A stretch of 64,000 bases of DNA from Hyphomicrobiales bacterium (GTDB taxonomy: Bacteria > Pseudomonadota > Alphaproteobacteria > Rhizobiales > Rhizobiaceae). The notes beneath the pieces were generated by a model. The model saw only the letters and a list, made by a program, of their open reading frames with translations. It did not search any database and had not been told where the DNA came from. Both the position numbers and the translations under genes were made by a program. Where the stretch lies: NCBI GenBank assembly GCA_900470285.1, contig UCAG01000010.1, positions 93,073 to 157,072 of the forward strand, read 5' to 3'. Every line of letters begins with the position of its first letter. Position 1 is the stretch's first letter. This document shows, one piece after another, positions 55,807 to 64,000 of the stretch.

Positions 55807-56214
55807 TAATACTGATCTGAAGAGGCTGAAAATGCCCTAATCACCTTTTTAGTGTTACTTACAGCCTCGCTTTTGCGGGGCTTTTTATTGGAGAAAGCAA
55901 TGACGGTAAAGAAAGGCGCTTTGAACGGAAGAGCAGCGTGCTTGTACAACCATTAACTTATGCGCATAATAGATATTTACTTACATAAAAATACGTACAG
56001 AGCCTAAAAACATTCAATATATGAGCGTTAATAAAAATTGAAAAATTATGTTGATGACGCCTGAGTATTTAAGAACCAGCTATAGTATAAATAACGCCGG
56101 TTATATTCACGGAATAGGCATCCGCATCTGCTGTTTCTGAATAACGCATCAAGCAGGGGGATATTCGTTGTTTTACGGGAAGAAAGTGATCCGCCGTCAC
56201 TTAATTATGGCGGT
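55807..56214. other. gene-poor stretch before the diguanylate cyclase gene
   Basis: Holds the terminator at 55863-55888 and, behind it, an 18-codon frame (55900-55956) with a good ribosome site that I do not count as a gene. The rest is AT-rich promoter-type sequence. Confidence 0.5.
55863..55888 (+). terminator. terminator after the membrane protein gene
   Basis: AGCCTCGC/GCGGGGCT stem (one G-U pair), TTTT loop, then T run. Nearly the same stem recurs at 57868-57887. Confidence 0.85.
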
Positions 56215-57810
56215 GTGAACGAAGTGCTACGCCATCAAAAAACGCAAAGTCAGAGCGCGTTATCTGCTTTCAGTAAGATAACGTTAGTATCAGCTGCGAT
56301 TTGGCTACTCTTAGTAACGGGTATCGGTTGGTGGATATCGCAGACCATTTTAAAAGCACAATTGAATAATCTGGCGGCGAGTGCTGACTATGAGTCAACA
56401 ACCACAGCACATGTAATGGATCGCGTATTTACCGAAATGTCCAGCATTGCCAATATGGTATCCGGACATGCTGATGTTATCCGCGTTGCAGTCCGATATC
56501 GTACAGATCCGCCGGGCTTTGCCAACCTGACCCGTCAGGAACGGGCAGTTCAGATTACGCGTGATCCTTTAGTGCGCAAGGTCGGTGATTTAATGAACGG
56601 ATTGGCGGGGGATCTTCGCTATGCCCGTATCTATATGAATAATTTATCTGATGATACTGTGACAGCCAGTAACTGGGCCGAGAGTGACAGCATTGTAGGC
56701 ATGATTTATACGGGCAGACCCTATCTGATTGATGCATTGCGAACAGGTAAGGGTTCTTCATTCGGCATAGCCCGCCTGAACAAAACTCCGTCTTATTTTG
56801 TGACCAGCCGTATAGATGATGCGAATAATGAGCCGCATGGATCAGTTACTGTCAAATTTGATGCTCCTGATGTCGCCACCTATTTGACGGGGCGTCACAT
56901 AGCACTCATCGTGAACCGTCAAGGACGCGTTATTACTTCATCGTCACCGGAGTTTATGCTGCGAAATGTCGCTCAGCTCATGCCCGCGGGCACTGTTTTG
57001 CCGCCTGACGGTGAAGAAGAGTTGGGGGAGACAATGGATGTGCGCGCCATTTCCCACCAAATGCATGAAAATCTGTGGGCTATTGACGGTAAGCCATATT
57101 TGGTAAAAGGCCGGCCACTGAGCGGCACACATTATCAGCTGTTCACATTAGCTTCGCTTGAGCAAATCGCACCTATGCAAAGACAGCATTTTTGGACGGC
57201 GGGTTTCGTTGGTCTGCTTGGCCTTGTATTTATTCTGCTGGCTGCTCAGGTTGTCAGGCAGTCGGCGTTGCGTCGTCAGGACGAACTTTATGCTGCAAAT
57301 TATGACGTGCTGACGGATCTCCCAAACAGACGCGCTGTTTTAGTTGAGCTGGACCGGTTGTTTACTCTGGCAAAACGTACACGTCAGTGGCTGCTGGTTG
57401 TTTTTATTGATCTGGATAGTTTCAAAGCCATAAATGATACCTACGGACACGATATCGGCGACAAGTTTTTGATTGAAGCAGGCCGGCGTTTATCTGAGGG
57501 GCTCCGTGCGAGTGATATGTTGGGGCGCTTTGGCGGGGATGAGTTTATTGTAATCGGGCAAGTTTCTCCTCCAAATTCTGATGATCCTGAGGAAAATATT
57601 GATGCAATCCGTAACCGGTTAGCGCCATTATTGATTGGCATTTATCGCTTTGAAAACTGTAGTTTTGAATATTCAGGCGCAAGTTTTGGCATTGCCTGTG
57701 TTGACCCGTCCGTCAGCTCATTGAAATCTGCACTCAGAGAGGCTGACCAGCTTATGTATGCCGACAAAAAATTGCGCCAAAAAACATCGCGTACCAAATA
57801 CAGAGAATAG
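56215..57810 (+). CDS. membrane diguanylate cyclase (GGDEF protein)
   Basis: 531 residues. Two membrane helices (about 20-45 and 323-345) enclose a large periplasmic sensor region of Cache type; the GGDEF domain follows (about 365-525). The active site GGDEF at 440-444 is intact, and RASD at 431-434, five residues upstream, is the inhibitory I-site, so the enzyme should make c-di-GMP and be inhibited by it. No EAL domain. GTG start; no strong ribosome site. Confidence 0.93.
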   Translation: MNEVLRHQKTQSQSALSAFSKITLVSAAIWLLLVTGIGWWISQTILKAQLNNLAASADYESTTTAHVMDRVFTEMSSIANMVSGHADVIRVAVRYRTDPPGFANLTRQERAVQITRDPLVRKVGDLMNGLAGDLRYARIYMNNLSDDTVTASNWAESDSIVGMIYTGRPYLIDALRTGKGSSFGIARLNKTPSYFVTSRIDDANNEPHGSVTVKFDAPDVATYLTGRHIALIVNRQGRVITSSSPEFMLRNVAQLMPAGTVLPPDGEEELGETMDVRAISHQMHENLWAIDGKPYLVKGRPLSGTHYQLFTLASLEQIAPMQRQHFWTAGFVGLLGLVFILLAAQVVRQSALRRQDELYAANYDVLTDLPNRRAVLVELDRLFTLAKRTRQWLLVVFIDLDSFKAINDTYGHDIGDKFLIEAGRRLSEGLRASDMLGRFGGDEFIVIGQVSPPNSDDPEENIDAIRNRLAPLLIGIYRFENCSFEYSGASFGIACVDPSVSSLKSALREADQLMYADKKLRQKTSRTKYRE

Positions 57811-57864
57811 CCGATCCTGAAAACAGGAGGATAATGGCTGCTTTCATTTGTGAATTAAAACATC

Positions 57865-57897
57865 AAAAGCCTCGCTGATGCGGGGCTTTTTCTTTTT
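57865..57897 (+). terminator. terminator after the diguanylate cyclase gene
   Basis: AGCCTCGC (57868-57875) with GCGGGGCT (57880-57887), A run before and T run after. Confidence 0.85.
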
Positions 57898-58066
57898 AGA
57901 AGGAAATTACATAACATTGCGCATTGATGCGGCTGAGCTTTCGTAAAACTCAGAGGTTTTTATCTCGGCTATATGAGAGGTATTGAAACACTTAAAGATG
58001 GTTTGCGATCAGGCCGTGCCATGTATATGGCCGGTCAGGAACCCTGACCGGCAAATCTGTCCTGTA

Positions 58067-58414
58067 TTATCGTGCCATTATCATTGCAGCGATTAAGCCC
58101 GTTGCCGCCGTAATCAGCAGAAACTGATTGTCGACTTTCACCCAATGCTGGCCACGACCCGGCTTGCGCAGACCATAACGTTTGTAGTCACGAATTTCCT
58201 GCTGACGACGCCAGTCGCCATATCGCTGACCTTTAGACCATCGTTTATTGTAGCGATAATCATTTGGCTTCTTATACTGTTTTCCATAGCCCGGACGGCC
58301 CGGTTCATAGCGATGCTGTTCAGCTTTTGGAAGCGGTTGGTAATCACGAGCTTGGGCTAATGGTGCACCAACAAAAGTAAGTGCTACAGCTACTAGAATA
58401 GATTTCTTAAACAT
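58067..58414 (-). CDS. RcnB family periplasmic protein
   Basis: 115 residues. Signal peptide (about 1-22, ending AQA-RDYQ), then a Tyr/Arg/Lys/Gly-rich stretch (about 23-75) and the RcnB motif DYKRYGLRKPGRGQHWVKVDNQFLLI, ending with a hydrophobic segment. RcnB in E. coli affects nickel and cobalt homeostasis; most alphaproteobacterial relatives are uncharacterised. Ribosome site GGAGAG. Confidence 0.85.
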   Translation of the reverse strand: MFKKSILVAVALTFVGAPLAQARDYQPLPKAEQHRYEPGRPGYGKQYKKPNDYRYNKRWSKGQRYGDWRRQQEIRDYKRYGLRKPGRGQHWVKVDNQFLLITAATGLIAAMIMAR

Positions 58415-58694
58415 GCGGCTCTCCTGTGTTGTTGCTCACAGGTTATGGGGTGCCGGATGAACCATAGATGAATGAAACCAATGTATTAGATTACATATTT
58501 TTAATGTTGTAACTTCTGTCGCTACATAACTATTTTGAGCGGAAGTCCATGAAATCTGTGCGCAATTCCGGTTGCTTGAGCTAGGAATTATATAACTCGG
58601 TATTATCTTGATTGCACATTTGATCCTGCGCTTTTTAGCTGCGCAGGGCATGCCGGTGGATGGCGGCGATCCGAAGACACCGCCATCCAGCATG

Positions 58695-59468
58695 TTACTT
58701 TGTGGTGTAACCGCCGTTTACGAGAATTGTCTGGCCAGTCATCCACCAGCCTTCAGTCACCAGAAAACGGATATAGGGTACAATATCTTCAATATCGGTC
58801 AGTCCGGTTTTAGAGAACTTCGACAGGGCTGCTGCAGTCTTATGATAGGCCTGCGCATCTTCGGATTCCTGACCATAGAAAAATGGAGTATCCATCGGGC
58901 CGGGGCCTATCGCTGTCACGGAAATGCCCCGATCGCCGAACTCTTTTGAAGCTGCGCGGGTAAAATGCTCGACGGGCGCTTTGGTTCCTGCATAGCTGGA
59001 GTAGAAAGGCGTAAATGCGCCGAGCAGCGAGGTTACGAGCGTAACAATTGCACCATTATCATTCAGGTGCTTACCGGCTTCTTTCAGAAAGAAGAAGGCG
59101 GATTTTGCATTTACCGCACTCATCTCATCGTATTCAGTTTCAGAAATATCGAGGATCGGTTTTTTAAGTACTTTGCCAACGGTATTAATGGCAAAGTCCG
59201 GCTTGCCAAGGGTGGCAACGACTTTATCAAACAGACCTTCTACTGCTCCGGCCGTGGTAAGATCGGCTTGAAAGGCGACGGCTTCGGCACCGGCGGCCTT
59301 GATGGCAGCGACAGTCGCATCCGCGTCGGCCTTTGAAGCGCTGCTGTTATAGTGGACAGCAATAGCCTTTGCACCCTGGTTTGCGAAATCGCGGGCGATC
59401 AGTCCACCCAGGTTTTTTGCTCCGCCGGCGATGAGCACTGTTTTGCCGGTGATTGTACGATTTGTCAT
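58695..59468 (-). CDS. short-chain dehydrogenase/reductase
   Basis: 257 residues. NAD(P)-binding motif IAGGAKNLGGLIARDFA, NTVGK in place of NNAG, catalytic Ser region LVTSLLG and the YAGTK motif (Y-x3-K). Likely NADP-dependent because a Ser/Lys-rich loop (YNSSASKAD) follows beta-2. Start at 59468 has AAGGAG upstream. Divergent from a LysR gene that probably controls it. Confidence 0.93.
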   Translation of the reverse strand: MTNRTITGKTVLIAGGAKNLGGLIARDFANQGAKAIAVHYNSSASKADADATVAAIKAAGAEAVAFQADLTTAGAVEGLFDKVVATLGKPDFAINTVGKVLKKPILDISETEYDEMSAVNAKSAFFFLKEAGKHLNDNGAIVTLVTSLLGAFTPFYSSYAGTKAPVEHFTRAASKEFGDRGISVTAIGPGPMDTPFFYGQESEDAQAYHKTAAALSKFSKTGLTDIEDIVPYIRFLVTEGWWMTGQTILVNGGYTTK

Positions 59469-59591
59469 AGATCGGCTCTCCTTTGAAAGCTGCAGCGGCA
59501 TCACACCACTGTTGCTTTCAAGCAATCTACCGTCTGGAATGCTCTTATAAAGAGTGATATTCTGCCATCATATGTCAGAAATAACGAACAA

Positions 59592-60503
59592 TTGGTTGAA
59601 TTAAGCTTGGACCGTATTGATCTGTTCCGAATTTTCACCCGCATAGTCGATGCGGCAAGTTTCACTCGTGCTGCAGATTTGCTGGGTTTGCCCCGCTCTT
59701 CGGTGTCAGCAGCAATAGCCGAGTTGGAGGGCAGGGTCGGCGCTCGCCTTCTGCACCGTACGACCAGAAGAGTTTCGCCAACGCATGATGGTCTTGCTTT
59801 CTACGAACGCTGCCTCAGGGTTATTGCCGATGTTGAGGAAATAGAGGGGCTGTTTCGGCAGGGGATCAAACCTGCGGGAACCTTGCGCATAGATGTACCG
59901 GGCAGGATCGGACGACTGATTGTTGCACCGGCACTGCCAGCTTTCCTTAATGAATATCCGGAGATTAATGTAACTCTCGGCGCAACGGACCGTGCAGTAG
60001 ATCTCATCGGAGAGGGGGTGGATTGTGTGCTGCGTGTTGGTTCTCTTGCCGATTCCGGTCTGATAGCGCGCAATATCGGTAAGTTACCCCTTATCAATGT
60101 TGCAAGTCCTGATTATCTTACCCGCCATGGTACACCACATACTGTCGAAGAGCTGAAAATACACTGGGCTGTAAATTACGCTTCACCCTCTACCGGACGG
60201 GTTGAACCTTGGGAGTGGGCAGATTGTGATGCTTTGCAAACTTTGCCAATGCGCAGCCGCGTTACTGTCAACAGTGCCGAGACTTATATTGCTTGTTGCC
60301 TCGCAGGGCTCGGCCTTATTCAAATTCCCGCTTATGACGTGCGCAATCATCTCAATGCAGGCGAGCTGGTTGAAGTTTTGCCTGACTATCGCGCCGAACC
60401 GTTACCTATAACGTTGCTCTACTCTCACCGTCAGCATCTTACACGACGTATTCAGGTGTTTGCGGACTGGTTGTCAGCACTTCTGGAACAAAAGGTACTA
60501 TAA
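59592..60503 (+). CDS. LysR family transcriptional regulator
   Basis: 303 residues. Winged helix-turn-helix at about 6-65 (FTRAADLLGLPRSSVSAAIAELEGRVGARLLHRTTRRV), substrate-binding domain from about 90. Belongs to the CrgA/DmlR-like group. Start uncertain: TTG at 59592 or TTG at 59607, which gives the common N-terminus MDRIDLFRIF. It lies 123 bases from the divergent SDR gene. Confidence 0.93.
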   Translation: MVELSLDRIDLFRIFTRIVDAASFTRAADLLGLPRSSVSAAIAELEGRVGARLLHRTTRRVSPTHDGLAFYERCLRVIADVEEIEGLFRQGIKPAGTLRIDVPGRIGRLIVAPALPAFLNEYPEINVTLGATDRAVDLIGEGVDCVLRVGSLADSGLIARNIGKLPLINVASPDYLTRHGTPHTVEELKIHWAVNYASPSTGRVEPWEWADCDALQTLPMRSRVTVNSAETYIACCLAGLGLIQIPAYDVRNHLNAGELVEVLPDYRAEPLPITLLYSHRQHLTRRIQVFADWLSALLEQKVL

Positions 60504-60733
60504 AGCGGTGTTTTTAAGCTTTGCAAATGCTGCATGTTGTATTTTTGTACGCAACCGGCGAGGGAGAGCCAGTCTGGATTCAATCAAGGGAAATTAAAGG
60601 CAAAGCTATTTAACAGGGCGTATTTTTGATGAATGGTCTGAGATTGAATATTTCAGTGATGCATAAGCCTTGTTCTTTTCCTTTGGCGGCCATGTCAAAA
60701 TAGTCTTTTGATCGATTCCGTTCGGAGGGGCGC

Positions 60734-61180
60734 ATGGGCGAGCGTGAAAGGCATATGCAGTCTGCGGCAGTATTTGTAATCCTGCGCAAAGAGGCGCAGG
60801 TTTTGTTGATACAACGCAAGGCTACAGGCTGGATGGATGGACAATTTAGTGTTCCTGCCGGTGCGCTTGTTGCTGATGAGACTGTTAAATCTGCGGCACT
60901 GCGTGAGGTTCATGAGGAGATTGGCGTTTTCATTCAGCCGGATGATGCTGTTTATGCCCATGTGATGCACTGCAAGACCGGATCTGCCGCATGGATGGGG
61001 CATTTTTTTGTGGCTGATTGCTGGCAAGGAGAGCCGCGCATTTGTGAGCCTGATAAACACTCTCTGCTGTTGTGGTGCGAAGCAACGGCCTTGCCGGATA
61101 ATCTCATTCCATATGTCAGACAGGCGTTGGACATGATTGAGCAGGCAGTCGCTTACTCTGAGTATGGCTGGAGTAATTAG
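60734..61180 (+). CDS. Nudix hydrolase
   Basis: 148 residues. Complete Nudix box from Gly-43 of the form G-x5-E-x7-REVHEEIGV. Hydrolyses a nucleoside diphosphate-linked compound; the substrate is not evident. GGAGG lies just before the start. It stands alone. Confidence 0.93.
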   Translation: MGERERHMQSAAVFVILRKEAQVLLIQRKATGWMDGQFSVPAGALVADETVKSAALREVHEEIGVFIQPDDAVYAHVMHCKTGSAAWMGHFFVADCWQGEPRICEPDKHSLLLWCEATALPDNLIPYVRQALDMIEQAVAYSEYGWSN

Positions 61181-61264
61181 CGTATTTACCGGGTAGAGAA
61201 GCGGCCTGACAGCTGATTTTCCCGACATTAAGCGGCTTGCCGGCCTGTTCAAACCATCACATAT

Positions 61265-61447
61265 TTAGTTTGTATTTGATGGCGTTGTTGCCAGTTCGGG
61301 CGAGCCTGAGCACGGCTGTTCCCCTTTAATGTTTTTGGACATGCAGGCGTAACGGTCAAAGCTTTTTCCTGCGTCCATTGCAGCTTTACCCGCGCCGCAG
61401 GCTGTTAATGTGAAGGTTGCGATCAGCAAAACAATAAGTCTTTTCAT
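61265..61447 (-). CDS. small lipoprotein
   Basis: 60 residues. Lipoprotein signal with lipobox LTAC (cysteine at about residue 17), mature part with two more cysteines (RYACMSKN and EQPCSGS). An in-frame ATG at 61465, with GAGGC upstream, would add six residues. Family not recognised. Confidence 0.7.
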   Translation of the reverse strand: MKRLIVLLIATFTLTACGAGKAAMDAGKSFDRYACMSKNIKGEQPCSGSPELATTPSNTN

Positions 61448-61652
61448 GTCGCAGCAGTTGCTCATCGCAGGCCTCATTCCGGTGGGAAGATATCAATATT
61501 CATACATATGGGATTTTAAGAACTGCGCACCAGCCTGTTAGCCACGCGGGCAGGTACTATAATTAGTCATATATAGGAGCAGCTTGATCTTATATGGCAG
61601 CGAGTGTCAAACGTGAAGTTTGATCATGAAGGCGTATATAAATGAAAATTTA

Positions 61653-62570
61653 TTACACCTTTTTCTTTCGCATAGTGAATGCGAGGCCGGCCAAAATAAG
61701 TGATACACCTATCAGGAATTGCAAGCCAATATTGTCGCCGAATAAGATGGCTGAAGCAATAATCCCAAATACCGGCTGAAGATATTGAATGCTGGCTGCA
61801 ACCGGAGCCGGTACATTTTTTAAAATACTGATCCATAAGAATAGCCCGGCTACACTAACGATTAATCCGAGATATGCAGCCGCACCGAGTGAGACAGCCG
61901 TGAGTGTGAAGGGGGCATGATAAGTTTCCCATGCTGCAAGCGGGATCATTGCCAGCAGCCCAAAGAACGTGCTCCATGTTACGACCACGACGGTTCCATA
62001 TTTAAGTGTCAGTTCAACACTCCAGACATAATAGAATGCAACTGCAATGGCTGAGACTTGTATCCAGACAGGGCCTGAAAACGTGGTGGCTATGTCAGAG
62101 GATGTGTTCTCAAATGCTACAACGACAATGCCAAAAAAGGCTGTAGCCACGCCGCATATCTGAATAATCGTGACCGGCTGCTTTAACCGGTATGTTGCAA
62201 AGATTACGATAAATAAGGGAATGGTTGCGGAGAGAATGGTTCCGACTGAAGCCGAGGTGCCATTTACGCCTATTGTTTGTGCAACCTGACCCAAACCGAT
62301 GCCAATAATACCAAGCATAGCCACGGTTGGTACGGCTTTCCAGGGTAAAGGCTTTTTCCCGATTAAAAGCACGAACATAAATGGCACGGCTACAGCATAG
62401 CGCATTGCGGTGAGTGTTAAAGGCGGTGTTGAGTTCAAACCCAGCTTGGTTGCAGGTATAGAAAGCCCCCACATGAGCGCCAGAAGCAACATCGCACCAA
62501 AGCTCATAAGCGTAACCGGCTTGTGAGAAATTCCCATATATGCAGTTTTGTTACTTAAGGTCTGACTCAT
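61653..62570 (-). CDS. EamA/DMT family transporter
   Basis: 305 residues, about ten membrane helices in two EamA repeats (about 15-140 and 155-290), with the repeat signature near the end of the first half (GVNGTSASVGTILSATIPLF) and of the second half (SIQYLQPVFGIIASAILFGD). Likely exports or imports a small metabolite such as an amino acid. Start at 62570 has GAGGC upstream. Divergent from the LysR gene at 62653. Confidence 0.93.
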   Translation of the reverse strand: MSQTLSNKTAYMGISHKPVTLMSFGAMLLLALMWGLSIPATKLGLNSTPPLTLTAMRYAVAVPFMFVLLIGKKPLPWKAVPTVAMLGIIGIGLGQVAQTIGVNGTSASVGTILSATIPLFIVIFATYRLKQPVTIIQICGVATAFFGIVVVAFENTSSDIATTFSGPVWIQVSAIAVAFYYVWSVELTLKYGTVVVVTWSTFFGLLAMIPLAAWETYHAPFTLTAVSLGAAAYLGLIVSVAGLFLWISILKNVPAPVAASIQYLQPVFGIIASAILFGDNIGLQFLIGVSLILAGLAFTMRKKKV

Positions 62571-62652
62571 TAGGGATGCCTCAGAATAGCGCGGGCTTTT
62601 CTTATAATTATCGCTCGCATCCTCTTGCAGACAAATCATTTATAATCACACT

Positions 62653-63597
62653 ATGCGTGAGATTTTGTCATGTATGGATATGGGAATGGCTGATCATCTT
62701 CCTCCGTTACAAACGCTTCGTGCCTTTGAGGCTGCGGGCAGGCGATTAAGCATGACACTGGCGGCAGAAGAGCTGTGTGTAACGCACGGAGCCGTTAGCA
62801 GGCAGATCAAGGCATTGGAGGATGATCTTGGCCGTAAGCTCTTTAAGCGTTTGACGCGTAAAATCGAATTTACGGATGACGGGGCCAATTACTTTACCGT
62901 AGTCACTCATTTGCTGTCAGAGCTGGCGCGGGAGACTGAAAGTATCCGTATGAGAAATACTGACGCTAAAATGGTCATAAATTGCAGTATTTCATTTGCG
63001 AGCAAATGGTTGGCGCAGCGTTTGCACCGCTTGATGAATTGTTACCCTGATTACGACATTCATCTTGAAGTGACTGACAATACTGTTGATTTTAATGTTT
63101 CTTCTGCGCATGTCGTTTTAAGATACGGGGATGGCATATATCCATACGCAGATAGCGAGCGAATAATGAATGAGACCGTAAGTCCGGTTTGTTCTCCCGC
63201 CTATCGTGAAAGAATGGGGGGAATAGCAAATGTCTCAGATTTGCTGTCCTGTAAATTGATACATGAAAATGGAATGAAAACAGGCTGGTATCGCTGGCTC
63301 CAGCTTTTCGGGGTAATCGGCAGTAACATCCGTGGTGCCGGTTACAGCCATGGCAGTATGTCCATAGAGGCAGCGATCAGAGGTGAAGGCGTGGCACTGG
63401 GGCGCAGTGTGCTTGTTTCGGAAGATCTGGTCTCTGGCCGGCTGATAGAATTGTTTCCGGAATTTCGTCTGAATGTTGAGCATGGCTATGATCTTGTTTA
63501 CGCAAAAGGTAATCACGATCATCCGAAGGTTTGTGCATTCAGAGACTGGATTAATCAGGAAATCCGTCAGTTTAATCTATCTGAAGAGTGCTCTTAA
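62653..63597 (+). CDS. LysR family transcriptional regulator (GcvA-like)
   Basis: 314 residues. N-terminal winged helix-turn-helix (LPPLQTLRAFEAAGRRLSM, then ELCVTHGAVSRQIKALEDDLGRKLF), with a substrate-binding domain of the GcvA/AmpR type. Start uncertain among ATGs at 62653, 62674 and 62686; the family begins near MADHLPPLQ (62686). It lies 82 bases from the divergent transporter gene, its probable target. Confidence 0.93.
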   Translation: MREILSCMDMGMADHLPPLQTLRAFEAAGRRLSMTLAAEELCVTHGAVSRQIKALEDDLGRKLFKRLTRKIEFTDDGANYFTVVTHLLSELARETESIRMRNTDAKMVINCSISFASKWLAQRLHRLMNCYPDYDIHLEVTDNTVDFNVSSAHVVLRYGDGIYPYADSERIMNETVSPVCSPAYRERMGGIANVSDLLSCKLIHENGMKTGWYRWLQLFGVIGSNIRGAGYSHGSMSIEAAIRGEGVALGRSVLVSEDLVSGRLIELFPEFRLNVEHGYDLVYAKGNHDHPKVCAFRDWINQEIRQFNLSEECS

Positions 63598-63683
63598 CCG
63601 CGGTAAGCTGCTTTAGTCTGTCATTTGCTTCAAAAATGAAGAATACGATTGAGGGTACGGTTTCTGAAAAAAAAGGAGCTGGT

Positions 63684-63749
63684 ATGTCTAGTTATATTTA
63701 TAAAATAAAAAACACGGCGAGATTTTTGTTTCCCCGCCGTGCCCTGTGA
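63684..63749 (+). CDS. possible 21-residue peptide
   Basis: ATG with a strong ribosome site (AAAAGGAG, seven bases upstream) opens a frame of 21 codons, MSSYIYKIKNTARFLF..., ending TGA at 63747. It runs through the porin terminator hairpin. Size and position fit a leader peptide or chance. Confidence 0.25.
   Translation: MSSYIYKIKNTARFLFPRRAL
63700..63741 (-). terminator. terminator of the porin gene
   Basis: CACGGCG (63713-63719) with CGCCGTG (63735-63741), then on the minus strand TTTTTTATTTTA. It lies about 110 bases after the porin stop codon. Confidence 0.85.
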
Positions 63750-63812
63750 GCGTAGCTGAATGGATAGTATTTTGATGACTGGAGGTCATAACCACGTCTA
63801 GACTACGCTCTT
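63746..63812 (+). other. tRNA-like relic
   Basis: GAGCGTAG (63748-63755) pairs with CTACGCTC (63803-63810). Inside lie TAGCTGAATGGATAG, which matches a tRNA D arm, and an anticodon-arm-like hairpin (ATGA/TCAT around CTGGAGG, with T in the U33 place and GGA in the anticodon place). The T arm is not recognisable (no GTTCGA), so it is not a functional tRNA. Confidence 0.4.
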
Positions 63813-63850
63813 AGGGAGATGCGTTATACCCATCCCCCTAATCAATTTTA

Positions 63851-64000
63851 TTAGAAAGAACGCTGGAAGCGGATCATACCACCGAATGCGCCTTCGCCAC
63901 GAACGTCTGCATTTTTGTTGCCTGCAGTCGCGTAAGCGGAGTTGTTGCTCCACTTGGTGTAGGAGATTTCAGGAGTAATGGTGAAGCCTGGAACCAGCTG
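63851..64000 (-). CDS. Omp2-like porin, 3' part
   Basis: The last 49 residues of an outer membrane porin; the gene runs off the right edge. The sequence VPGFTITPEISYTKW and the final strand GGMIRFQRSF with terminal Phe are those of alphaproteobacterial porins of the Brucella Omp2a/Omp2b type. Trimeric 16-stranded general diffusion pore in the family. Its terminator is at 63700-63741. Confidence 0.9.
   Translation of the reverse strand, partial: QLVPGFTITPEISYTKWSNNSAYATAGNKNADVRGEGAFGGMIRFQRSF

Noticed and set aside
55900..55956. 18-codon frame with a good ribosome site behind the terminator at 55863
   Set aside because: Too short to support; perhaps the truncated start of a lost gene.
52391..58000. 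possible genomic island with attachment site at tRNA-Thr
   Set aside because: No second copy of the tRNA 3' end and no integrase found in the window, so only the compositional impression is reported.
58436..58693. 85-codon minus-strand frame after the SDR gene
   Set aside because: No ribosome site or family resemblance; AT-rich intergenic sequence.

Overview
The window looks like a chromosomal segment of an alphaproteobacterium of the order Rhizobiales, close to Brucella/Ochrobactrum/Pseudochrobactrum. Support comes from an Omp2-type porin ending in FQRSF, an NDUFA12 complex I accessory subunit, the aroQ-accB-accC-aat block, an alphaproteobacterial RNase E, and Rhizobiales-type intergenic palindromes. 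Base composition looks close to 50 % GC. The family assignment is inference from gene content; no database was searched.

Layout. 0-1 kb: the 5' end of trmFO (minus) and, upstream of it on the same strand, a DUF1127 small-protein gene followed by a string of hairpins whose loops carry CCUCC motifs. This is the organisation of the CcaF1-CcsR ('cuckoo') small RNAs of Rhodobacter. 1-7.6 kb: a fatty acid hydroxylase, two membrane proteins, tRNA-Leu, a Tat-exported amidohydrolase and small exported proteins. 8-13.8 kb: trigger factor, gatB, two GNAT acetyltransferases, NDUFA12 and a DUF2155 protein. 13.8-19.5 kb (minus): aat, accC, accB, aroQ, a DsbA-like protein and an M48 protease with TPR repeats. 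19.9-31.9 kb: an aminotransferase, rne (minus), a cell-wall amidase, penicillin-binding protein 1A, prfB with its programmed +1 frameshift, a small membrane protein and a Bcp-type peroxiredoxin. 32.3-39.4 kb: a very large AsmA/YhdP-like protein, tyrS, anmK and an alpha/beta hydrolase.

39.6-49.5 kb holds the SUF iron-sulfur cluster assembly locus: a NifS/IscS-type cysteine desulfurase, sufB, a small two-helix membrane protein, sufC, sufD, sufS, a DUF59 (SufT-like) gene and, about 2.4 kb further on, sufA. The interval before sufA holds an intergenic repeat, an Rrf2 regulator divergent from an AhpD-like gene, and a Lys/Ala-rich exported protein. A terminator hairpin and three regularly spaced GAGCAC motifs (two forming perfect palindromes) lie between sufD and sufS.

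49.5-52.4 kb: a DEAD-box RNA helicase, NAD kinase and tRNA-Thr. 52.4-58.4 kb is gene-poor and more AT-rich, with small hypothetical genes, a DUF4287 protein, a P-loop kinase-like protein, a membrane diguanylate cyclase and an RcnB-like protein; it reads as accessory DNA next to a tRNA. 58.7-63.6 kb: SDR/LysR and DMT-transporter/LysR divergent pairs, a Nudix hydrolase and a small lipoprotein. The right edge carries the 3' end of an Omp2-like porin (minus) with its terminator, and a tRNA-like relic between the two.

Most genes are ordinary housekeeping genes. The parts that best repay a second look are the CCUCC hairpin array at 281-480, the sufD-sufS regulatory interval, the extra membrane protein inside the suf operon, and the tRNA-like element beside the porin gene.
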